From Phoronis australis (taxonomy: Eukaryota > Phoronida > Phoronidae): a stretch of DNA of 64,000 bases. The DNA is taken from positions 17,380 through 81,379 of the forward strand of contig NMRA01000822.1 of assembly GCA_002633005.1 (NCBI GenBank), in the 5' to 3' direction. A model generated the notes under the pieces. That model saw only the letters and a program-made list of their open reading frames with translations. It did not search any database and had not been told where the DNA came from. Numbering within the stretch: the first letter of the stretch is position 1; each line of letters begins with the position of its first letter. Made by a program: the position numbers and the translations under genes. Below, piece by piece: positions 46,601 to 56,442 of this stretch.

Positions 46601-48901
46601 ATAAGTAGGCTACATACATTCATCTGCTACGGATGCTAGGCATTTGAATCCCCCCAGTCCCCTATGCTGCACCGCCCATGACGGATGATAGATATTTATT
46701 TGAACCAAGTTACAATTCACAGATAGCGTCCACAATAACCACCGCTTCCGCTTGTCTGGAAAGTTCACTTAACTTTCTGTCCATGAGGGTCGGTGATTTC
46801 CCAGAGCAAGTTTGGTCATCTCACTTTCACTTCCGGCTAAGCAGTGATTCCCCAGAACAAATGTCCACAGCAGAAGCTGCTCCCATGCACTGTGTATAAG
46901 ATCCTCAAAACGAGGGTAAAACACGACAAATATCCAGACAAACGAGAAGGCTACATTCATTTGCCCCTCGTGCTTGGTATTTTGGTCCAAAGGAAGTGGG
47001 GGCTGCACAAGCAACAAACAAAATCGGTCAGTGACTAACAGGGAGAAGTCGGTATTCCTAGCTATTCTGTTGCTGGTCTCCCCTAAGTCTGAGCTTGCGC
47101 ATCAGGTGAAGAAGTATTGACACCTCTCACTTATTCCATTGACCCAGGGAGAATGTACGTTGACAGAGATATTATTTCTTAAAAGTTAGTTTGGCAAAGA
47201 AGCCTTGGTGAAATGTACAGCAACAGGACAATAATAGGCAAGTATAAAGCCTTGACCGTCTATCGTACCCGTTGCAGTAATAATATCAACTACAATCAAA
47301 TTGATTTAGTTGAATTCATGGCAAGTTTGTTTGTTAGAATGATTGACAAGTTTTACGGAAAATTTAAAGATGTATTTGCATGCTCCTAATTATGCCAATG
47401 TATAACAGACACTAAAAAGCAATGCTATTTTGACGAAATCTACAAAGCGTAGTTGTATAAATTGACAACTTGTAAACGTGAAAACCAAGAAAATGCAAAT
47501 AGGTGACCTTTGCACTAATGAGGTACCTCGCGAGCTCAGGTAACCTGCATCATGCCGCGTTGTTCGCCGACGTTACATCAGGAAACTTTCTGCATACGAT
47601 GCAGTGGCTTGTGGCGGATCAATGTTGCTACAAAACTCGTTCTTAAAAACATTCGTCAATTTTCAGCTTACTTCATATTTGTCGCAACATGTTGAGTTTC
47701 TAACTAATTTGACCAAGCAAACAGAATTAGCCTGCAAGTTCAACTTGATGACGTGTCAAATATGGGCACGTGTCTTCTTCCTGTTGCGTTCGTTTACCCA
47801 ATACTTGACGCCAATGAAGTTGTTCTTTACAATTCAGGCCAAAATCAATGTAATACTTCGGTTCGGGTACAATTAAGTGGAAAATATTCTTTTGGCATCA
47901 TTTTCGACACGGCTACAATTTCAGTTCAAAGTTACAACCAGAAAAAAGATAATTGTGTTCAGTTATGGAGAAAACATGTGACTGAATATTTCGATTGATG
48001 ATTACGGAAATTATTACATGCACGAAACTCTTATCCAAACTTTTCCAATTACACGACTTTCGAAATAAATCCAAGATTTTTCACCAACCGAGATCTCTGC
48101 AACTTCCACCAACATGACGTTTTTACACAAAACTTATCAAGGATGTTTTTTTGATTATACATGCAACGAATTTCTCGTTGATTTTTAATAAAGCCAAACG
48201 TTTGACAGTCAGTAGTCAAGACTTCCAGCCTTTTAGGATTATTGATGTCTCCAGTCTCTTCTCACTTAAACATGTCGCCCCCTTTTGTTAAACCAAGGAT
48301 TTGCTGCTTCTACATCAGATTCCGGTGTACATGTAACCTTAAAATTCTCCGTGTATGCTTTACAGAGTTTCATTCAATGTGCTTAAAATCACCAACTCCA
48401 TATCAACTCCCACACCCTAAAAAAAACATCAGCTGTCCATTAGATCACGTGCGAGCACTATCTGACAAACATTACTTAGTTTTTTCGAAACATACTAAGT
48501 AAAATTGGGTCAACCCATTATAACATTTGTCATTCTCTATTGTGTTTAGTGAAAATGCCGCCAGATGTTGCTCGTTTTCCCGTAGTTGATGGTATAATAA
48601 GGAAAGGCGTTATTAGCGGTTGTGACAAATAGAATTCGATCACGATGTGACTCTTTCCACTTTCTCGCGGGACATCAGAGAAGCACAGAGATGGCTCGAG
48701 TTTGTGCAAAAATCTCGCGTGTTGGTGAACATGACACACTGGCGTTGGGTACGTTCATACGTCACAGCCACGTCAGTGAAGTTAAGAAATTTTCGATTGA
48801 AGTCGCTTTTCTTCTATTTTTTGGGACATTGAATACAGGATTACGATATGAAATGCTATAAAGGAAGGTTTCATGACGCTGGTTGAAATGGTGGTAAAAC
48901 A

Positions 48902-48907
48902 TTTATT
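48902..48907 (-). terminator. Poly(A) signal of gene C
   Basis: AATAAA on the minus strand, about 45 bases after the gene C stop. Confidence 0.55.
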
Positions 48908-48952
48908 TTGGCTACAAAATTAGTCGTGAATGTTGTATTACATTCTAGCCAT

Positions 48953-50393
48953 TTACTCACTTTTAAAACGAGCGTTGCCTTGGTATTGCCTTCTATGATT
49001 GTTTGACAGTTCCACGTTGCCAATTCGCTCATATATGTGACACAACTTCCTATGACATTTAGAAATCGTTGGATGACGAACGTTACCGAAGAGTCGCAGT
49101 CTCATTTCCAACGCATCTTCGGTATACTTCAACGCTACGTCCAGTTTACGCATTTTCTTGTTCACAAGACCGAGGTTGAATAGAGTAGCCGCCACGCTTG
49201 CGTCATCCGCCGAACCGAACACTCGCCTCTTCATCTCCAGCGACTGCTGCAGATAGTCGATAGCCTTTTCGTAGGGTTTCTTTACGCAATACACGGCTCC
49301 TACATTATTTAGGCTTTTTGCAATAGCAATATGGTCGCCAACCGCCACATATTTCAGGGCTGTGTGCAGAGATTCCATGTAGTGCACCAAAGCTTGGTCA
49401 TTATCGTGTTTTTCTACTAGATAGATACAAGCTATGATATTTATGCATTTTACGGACCGGAGGTCTTGTATGCCGAGTCTTTCTCTCACATCTACAGATT
49501 CTTTCAAATACTGAAGTGCCCTATCCACATTCATGGTGCAGGTGTACGATCGGCCAATCTTTTCTAAGCTAGTCGCTAAACTAGGATCGTCGCAGTGACC
49601 ATATAGTCGCTTACACATATCTATGCCCCGAAGAAGATACTGTAGTGTTTTTTCGAACTCTTTCATTTCAAAATAGACCTTCCCGATGTAATTTAAACTC
49701 GATGCAATGTCAGGATNAAGTTCCTGAAGTAATCGGTATCCCTTGTGTCATCTTCCACTAAAATTCCCCATTCAATGTCTGAGTAAGGAGTTGATTCACC
49801 TCGCGCCAGTGACCCCAACGCAATCACGGCATACTCTTGCGGGGGACATCCCAACATGTCTTTGCTTAAGGAAATAATATAACGGAATAAACCTGCCAGT
49901 TCTTGCGTGAGATCCGTAAACAGCGATTGTACGTGGTCTATAAATTCTCTCTCACTATGCATGCGCTCAGTGTCTGTAACCTCGAAACTAAAGTTGGCAG
50001 TGAATGTTTCTAATATACCGACAGCCCCGTTGGCAAAGGTCTGTCTTATTTGGTTTAACCTTAGTTTGACATCACTCGTAAACTCCGAGGGCAAGTGTTT
50101 TGTTGGTATTGACAACGCTTTGCAGAAAGCCGTCTCCGTCTGTATCAGCAGCTTTTCAAGGTTTTCAGTTAAGTCTGGATTACCTGTTCTTAACAGCGCG
50201 GCGTTCACGAGAGCAACTGCGACGACAAAGTTGTCCAGGCCTGCATCTTTCATTAACAAGCCCCTCTCAAAGAACACTTCTGCCATTTCTTTAAGCAGCA
50301 TCGACTCTCTTTCTTTGTCTTCACTAGTTCCTTCACTCAGAATCAATGTCGCTAGTTCATTTTCTCGCCTTTTTAGCTCAATGAGACGTTGAT
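48953..50393 (-). pseudogene. Gene C giant exon: third nucleotidyltransferase-TPR paralogue, broken at a join
   Basis: It starts in phase 1 after an acceptor (TTTGCTGTTGCAG) at 50394. Residues run QRLIELKRRENELA..., through ALGSLARGESTPYSDIEW with the same GS and D-x-E ligands as A and B, to DTDYFRN. A single n at 49717 interrupts there. Below it the frame resumes as TPR repeats (DIASSLNYIGKVYFEMKEFEKTL...) for about 250 residues, six units, to the stop at 48953. Compared with gene B, about 350 residues after the catalytic core (rest of the NTase, helical segment, first TPRs) are missing. Since the break is exactly at the n, this is more likely an assembly defect than a natural deletion. Apart from the n, no stop or frameshift is seen. 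Confidence 0.8.
49717..49717. other. Single-n scaffold join inside gene C
   Basis: The reading jumps from the NTase core to the middle of the TPR array across one unresolved base. Confidence 0.85.
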
Positions 50394-50431
50394 CTGCAAC
50401 AGCAAACGGGGAATGTTTAAGGAAACTATTA

Positions 50432-50677
50432 ATCAAGAAACAGTTCAAAGACAACTGAATTAGCAAATCTTGAAATTCAGTCAATTTTAAGATGAAACTT
50501 AAATTTGTCTAAAATGTATTTCAATAAAGAGATTTTATGTTTGACTTAATTTTTTACTTACGTTTTGTCTTAATTTTGACTATCTTATCGCATGTAAAAG
50601 TTTCAAAGTTTGAAAGTGAAGACAAATCTTAGATTCAAGTACAAAATGAACTTAAGTCAGTTTCTTGGAACAGGCTC
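50432..50677 (-). mobile_element. MITE, second copy, just upstream of the gene C giant exon
   Basis: Read on the minus strand it aligns throughout with 8194-8440: GAGCCTGTTCCAAGAAACTG start, CAAACTTTGAAACTT, AATCTCTTT, TTAAGACAAA-like motifs. The right terminal repeat is degraded. It ends about 38 bp before the acceptor of the gene C exon. Confidence 0.75.
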
Positions 50678-51124
50678 ATAAAATGTTGCCGGAAAGATAC
50701 AAACAGTGATATCAATTTTTATTAAGACAGTCACTGCAATTAAAAATACACTAAGTTTTGAAAGAAAAAGGTGATAATTGTCAAAAAGGATTTAACCAAA
50801 CAATTATGAGTTCAAGGCAATCTAAAAAAAAAACTTCAAGAAATTAACACAGTAACTAGCTGTTCTAAGCGATTTTGTTCTGTTGAGATTTGTTTTTTCA
50901 GAAATAGTTGTGCGTAGTGTACGACCAAATTTTGGCGAGAAAACATTTTATTCAGAATTAGCAGTGCCGCTGAATCAACGACACTAACTCCACACTAGCA
51001 GAAGAATGGTGCAACGCTAAGTAAGTGTGAAACTGGTCATTTAGTGACTTTTGTGTACTGCATCAAACGTCATTCAATAGCAAGGGCTCATTAAAAATAA
51101 GTAAAAGGATCAATGGGACTTTAC

Positions 51125-51143
51125 CGTCTTCGGGATCATCCAT
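51125..51143 (-). CDS. Gene C first coding exon (six codons)
   Basis: On the minus strand, ATG at 51143 encodes MDDPED, then a lone G at 51125 followed by GTAAAG. The split codon completes as GAT (Asp) with the giant exon start at 50393. Position, phase and size match genes A and B, which is the main support. Sequence similarity to A/B exon 2 is otherwise low. Confidence 0.6.
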
Positions 51144-51854
51144 CTTTGCCTTTTCCAGCTCCCTCAAGGACCTTTTGGTAAGTATACGGCTGTCCTTCAA
51201 CGTATGCGAAATGAACCTTTTGTGATTGGTAAAACGTCAAGTGATCCAGATGAGCTGTCATCAATGAAATAAAGAAATAAATCAGACTGATTTGGTTCAA
51301 TGACAGAGACTGCGCAGTAGATTCACATGTCGGCCGCCGTGCGGGTGCACCACCGTCAAATGACCTCCCCACCTACAACCCTAGTGAGTGGCGCGAATCA
51401 GCCAGGAAGTCTCTGCTCGAAACTAGCTATTACAAAGGTTACATGTAGATGCAAAGCTTGTCGTTTAACGGACGTTTTTTGTGTTTTGCTTTTCTCTGTA
51501 CGGCCACTGACGCAACGCCACCAGTCGTTCACGTCCTTAAATTATTCAGAGGTAGACCTGAACTAAGTGCCCAGATCTCAGCTGCCAATAGGCTGGCCGC
51601 TGCATTCGCACGCTTCATGAACTGCTCAAAAAGCCGCTGAAGTCTTCAAAGTGTCTTCATGTGCCACTTCATTATGCCTGCTGGGACAAAAACAACTAAC
51701 CCTCTAACAACAATTGCAGCGATTTAACTTAAGAGCTGACTAAATAACAATCGGCATAGAGGTGTTGTTTCCATTGTTAATTTGACCTACAAAACCACAC
51801 AAAAATGACTGTAGGGCCTACATTGTTGTCTCCGTCAGAGTGCAGCAGTCGCCC
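51144..51854. other. Upstream region of gene C
   Basis: It should contain the gene C promoter and perhaps a noncoding exon. I cannot pick out a TATA box or acceptor with confidence. Overlapping short frames are not supported. Confidence 0.4.
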
Positions 51855-52323
51855 TCTTGCTCAACAAGGTTTAGTCACCACAGGCAGTCTACGGTAAAAT
51901 TGAGCCTTGAACAGTGATATTAGTGCAGGAGTCCTGGAAGGTCTCAGGCTTTGATGGGCCTGTCATGCGAGGCATGGGGTCTAGGACACCATCATCGTGC
52001 ATTTAGTGTTATATGGCATGTTCTTGTAATTACAACGGTATGATTAAAGTGGTCTAACACTCTCATGGCTTCTGTCTCATAACGTATAGCTTATTGTGGA
52101 GATCAAACGTAGAACTCAATCTAACTGCAGATTACTCACGTTCAGGACCGTCAAACCATCGAAGAAGTAAATATGGCGTCAGGGAAAATCCGTCGCTTTC
52201 GATTCCAAGTCGACTCGCCTTGTTTACCTGATTCGGTAGTTTCCGTGCATTGACGCCGCGGCAAAATAGCTAACCAGAGTGTCGGGATGCGGAATGAAAC
52301 GTTAATCCTCGTCTAGGATTTAC
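51855..52323. repeat. Left copy of a gap-flanking duplication
   Basis: Nearly identical to 52356-52831 (a few substitutions and a small insertion near 52579). It ends exactly at an N run. Probably two alleles placed in tandem. Confidence 0.9.
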
Positions 52324-52355
52324 NNNNNNNNNNNNNNNNNNNNNNNNNNNNNNNN
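52324..52355. other. Assembly gap of 32 N
   Basis: Unresolved bases between two near-identical copies. Confidence 0.95.
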
Positions 52356-52831
52356 TCTTGCTCAACAAGGTTTAGTCACCACAGGCAGTCTACGGTAAAA
52401 TTGAGCCTTGAACAGTGATATTAGTGCAGGAGTCCTGGAAGGTCTCAGGCTTTGATGGGCCTGTCATGCGAGGCATGGGGTCTAGGACACCATCATCGTG
52501 CATTTAGTGTTATATGGCACGTTCTTGTAATTACAACGGTATGATTAAAGTGGTCTAACACTCTCATGGCTTCTGCCTTGCATTATAACGTACATAGCTT
52601 ATTGTGGAGATCAAACGTAGAACTCAATCTAACTGCAGGTTACTCACGTTCAGGACCGTCAAACCATCGAAAAAGTAAATATGGCGTCAGGGAAAATCCG
52701 TCGCTTTCGATTCCAAGTCGACTCGCCTTGTTTACCTGATTCGGTAGTTTCCGTGCATTGACGCCGCGGCAAAATAGCTAACCAGATTGTCGGGATGCGG
52801 AATGAAACGTTAATCCTCGTCTAGGATTTAC
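52356..52831. repeat. Right copy of the gap-flanking duplication
   Basis: It begins at the gap edge with the sequence found at 51855 and ends with CGTCTAGGATTTAC as at 52323. Confidence 0.9.
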
Positions 52832-54330
52832 ATAAAAGGGGGGCGCTACTGGCAGCAGAATTTCGTACTCATTACGCTGAAAATGTGTCTTAACTGCAGG
52901 CAGGTACAGTTCATGGGAAAACAGTGTTCAATTTTGGTTTGCAATAAAAGTAAATTCCACGCACGGTTATAACAAAATCATATTACATAATAGGCAAAGA
53001 AAGGTGTTTGGCCTTGATTTTCTAGCGACATAGGCTACATGACCACAAAATGATCTTATGTGTATTGTATTGAGGTAAAATTAACAATTTTGACACAAAG
53101 TCGTCACACGCTAGCCTTACATATTAACTTAATCTTCCATCTTTTAAATATTTTAATGAGTAACAAGTTTGGTCTAGTGTTCCTTATTTAGTCCGATCCT
53201 GATTTAATTGAACTGCAGCAAACCTGTCGAAATTTGTTTTCCACGACACTGCTTCGGGTAAAAATTTCCCAGTGCTCTTTTGCAACATGTTGGCAAAATT
53301 TTTAAGAAATGAACTAAAGAAAGGTTTTCCAGACGACAAGTTGGCCTTCCCAATTTCACTGCAGGCATTTCTCTCAGACATATGGAAGACTGGAGTTTTT
53401 AAGTGATGAAATTCAGTTATCTCTCCACGAAATGAAGTTGATTATTAAATTCGATGTTTTAGTGTGCCTTTAATTAGTTGTCCCAAAACAATTTATGGGT
53501 AAGTGCCCGACCGTGTGCAGTGTAATGAGGGTGGAGGCAGTACCCCAGTTTTTTTCAACTGAATGTAGCGTCTACGTACATGTACCGTACTAGACGGAGT
53601 GATTAGAATGTCTTACAAAGTCACCTGGTTTAATGCTCAACAGTCTGTACAGGCTTTTCTCTCAGTAACTTGTGATGGTACTGCCTATGGAATACAGTTT
53701 TCTACCGTCTCTTATGTTGTTAGGCCTATATTCATGGACTGAACGTAGTGATACTAAACACGTCCTCAACGTCATATAATCATGATTGTTTTACAGTTTC
53801 TTAGTACATGTTACATCTCTTAAGTACCTAGTACTTTCCAAATTAAACCATTCTGCTGGAGAATTACTTTTTGCCACAATGAGACGTCACGCGTTTTTCG
53901 ATGCTGCTTCTCACCCTGGCCAACCCGCGATCAAGAACGTCCGGAAGGCGATCGAGAACGAAATTTGGCGCGAGAAGCGAAGCCAGACATTGTCCGTAAA
54001 TTTGATTAATTTTGTCGTCTTTGGTCTCAATATAAAAACAGAGACATGAGTTCAAGATTTGACACATTGAGGAAGGACAGGTTGAGGTCTAGGCCAGTGT
54101 CTCTTTCAATTATTGGAGAAAAGACGTTAACCGGAAGATGAGTTGTACAGCTGTATATCATTTTGGCAAGTCGTGGTTATTTTTGGCACTATATCAATTA
54201 TGACTGTAAACAAAAATGAAACTCTCGCTTTAAAATTTATATTTTGAACAGTTGAAAATCAAGATAGGTAATTTTAGGCACTATTTCTTGCCCAAGAATT
54301 GTAGTAATACCTAACAGTGCTTCAGAGGAG
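52832..54330. other. Spacer without recognisable gene
   Basis: Short frames at 53184-53381 and 53786-54049 lack motifs. Nothing else seen. Confidence 0.5.
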
Positions 54331-54406
54331 GCAGTGTGGCCTGGTTGATAAGTGCCCGCTTTCTTTACTCGAGGTCGTGGGTTCAAGTCCCACCAGTTCA
54401 CACTGC
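54331..54406 (+). mobile_element. tRNA-like SINE head
   Basis: A 76-base tRNA-like sequence: A-box-like TGGCCTGGTTGATAAG, B box GGGTTCAAGTCCC with a perfect 5-bp T stem (GTGGG/CCCAC), and outer ends GCAGTGTG and CACACTGC that pair perfectly. The spacing between T stem and outer stem is too long and the anticodon arm is poor, so it is not a normal tRNA gene. Such pol III-promoter heads are typical of tRNA-derived SINEs. The SINE body downstream is not delimited. Confidence 0.5.
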
Positions 54407-55689
54407 TAAACCCTTGAGCCAGGTTTCTAGCTCCTCATCTCGGTTTTAACCATATATTAATAAAGCATAAAAATATTTCCAGGTGATCAGTGCAATGGGC
54501 CCACATGCGAGGCCTGCGCACGTCTGGTACAACGTGTATCAGACCGCCTGCAATTATTTTTTAAACAGTGCTTCCCCAAAATCACATCTATGACCTTTGC
54601 CGACAAACTTTCACTGACCTGATACCTTTCATTTTATGCTTCTGTCTCTTACAGGTGTTGGGGATATTCTTGGCTTATACATGTCACGTGATTTGTTATT
54701 TGTGGTGTCTTTGCTGCTATTTTAGTAGAAAAATGTCTGCGATGATGAAGCATATACTTTTGTTAGTCCTTCCTGGCCATACAATCACTTTTTTCTTAGG
54801 GTGACACTGTGTTTCATGATTTGGTAATTACTGCTTTCTCTGTACATACATGCCATTTCAATCCCTCAATTCTCATATATTGTCATAGACTGAGAAAGAT
54901 GCTTGTACGAACGATTTGCGATTTCACGCCCGTTGTTCTCTGATCTCTATTACTTGTTAGAGATTATTTTTAAAATGCTTCACTTTTGCATAAGAAATTA
55001 TCGAAAAATTTGATTTTTAAAGCAAAATCGTGCTAAATAGAAGGGGTTATTTAGAAAATTACAACAAGGTTTAACATTGATATCAGAGGCAAAATAACAA
55101 TATTTATATGTGTCTTAGTACATAACATTACAATAGCGGTTTTACAAGGACATATCGACCTCGACCTTCGGTCTCAGTCGATACGCGGAATAAGGTCGAG
55201 TGGGATATTACTTCATGTACGCCAATCGAGGTACATTTTGTATTTATCCCATGCGCTTCGAATCCCCAAGTTTCTTGCATTTTTTCGGCAGATTTTTCAA
55301 ATAGTTCACCAAGACTGTTCACATGGCGAATTACATCCTATATGTATGTACTTGCGCGTTAGGTTGCAAGTTTTCTCTTGTAAAAGAAACAGTTTTAAAA
55401 GTAACGATTTGTTTCTTGAAAAGAAGTAGCAAAGATGAAAAAAGGCAACTGAACAGTGAACTTGTAACATCTCCTGGAAATAGTTAAAAAACAACAATAT
55501 TTGATATTTTAATTTCCTAGGAATCGGCGCCTGAGTTGAAGATGATTTGGTATTCAACAATTGAAAACAGAGATATAAGTGTCTTATAATTAACAGTTTT
55601 GTTCCAGATTTTTCGTTTAGGGCCTGGTTGCATGTCGAGTGTTAGTTACACTGTTGCAACTGTATTCTGTTTCTGTTTCTGTGGTGACG

Positions 55690-56130
55690 TCAGAGGGTAA
55701 GCTCCGGGATAGTCTCTGGCCTTCCTCCTTCCAGTATCGTACGCAATGTAAATTTGGTGATGCAACCAAGTTCGCGCTGGTTACACATTCTTCGATCTTT
55801 TCCCCTGATACGAGTTTTTGCTGCATCTCCGTATTGCCAACCTCGCTCTATGAGGCGCTTTGTTACCCATCTCTCCTGCTGTTGTACAATCTCGGCGGCA
55901 TCTGTAAGCGATTCACGCACTCAGGAGATTACATCTGCTGGTGTGAGGACCAGGTCGGCAATCGGTTCTGCGATGCCTGCAAGCTCATCTGCCTTGACGT
56001 TAGATATGCCACAGTGTCCTGGTATATAAATACTGGTGAACAGAGGGATCCAGGAATCTTCACATGACCAGTTTTTAGCCTGCTAATGAGGCTGAGGGAG
56101 TCTGTAACTGCAACTGTATTACTTTAAACT
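55690..56130 (-). pseudogene. RNase H-domain remnant of a LINE
   Basis: Minus strand: VAVTDSLSLISRLKTGHVKI, then after a frame change SIYIPGHCGISNVKADELAG, then a helical tail with IVQQQERWVTKRLIERG. TDSxSxI and the PGH.GI....ADELA block are the hallmark of the RNase H domain at the C-terminus of Jockey/I-type LINEs. Frame changes and a stop between blocks show it is dead. Confidence 0.7.
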
Positions 56131-56270
56131 ATTATTCGGAAAGTTTGATGATCGACATTGAACTACCTTTTGAACTTTCCATGTCAGAGGTCACTGTTGA
56201 AGTAGTGCGGGAGGTGAATACGGAAAACATTATTTCATGGTCGTATTTCCCTCGACAGATTCAACGCGCA

Positions 56271-56442
56271 TGGGATAAATCATAGGTTATCCCGCATACA
56301 TAGGAATACTATACTGCCATCGATATCCTATCGAGAATTCATTTCATCTGGGAATGTCCCAACGAGACCGAAGATGAATTCGAGATAGGATATCGATGGC
56401 AGTATAGCATTCCTATGTATGTGGGATAACCTATTTATCCCA
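56271..56442. repeat. 70-bp near-perfect inverted repeat (fold-back)
   Basis: Arms 56271-56342 and 56374-56442 with a 31-base spacer differ by only a handful of positions. The outer ends read TGGGATAAAT. A similar GCGCATGGGATAAATA, in the opposite direction, lies at about 55244-55259. Noncoding; likely a fold-back element or MITE. Confidence 0.85.

Larger units (their letters stand above)
42972..48901. other. Spacer between gene B and gene C
   Basis: No gene recognised; frames are short and motif-free. It holds the conserved upstream block (44167-44220), a C-rich run (43373-43393), a dispersed repeat (about 43530-43610), a GCGCGCACCCAGGGGGGCTC repeat (about 44472-44500) also seen near 57850, and a TTA-repeat tail (46579-46600). 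Confidence 0.55.

Noticed and set aside
50394-50484. In-frame N-terminal extension of gene C beginning at 50484.
   Set aside because: It lies in MITE and intron sequence above a clear splice acceptor. Genes A and B start with a separate micro-exon.
54331-54406. A functional tRNA gene.
   Set aside because: The anticodon arm does not fold properly and the acceptor stem is not contiguous with the T arm. Kept as SINE-like.
55639-56067. Plus-strand frame of 142 residues.
   Set aside because: It is the antisense of the LINE RNase H remnant on the minus strand.
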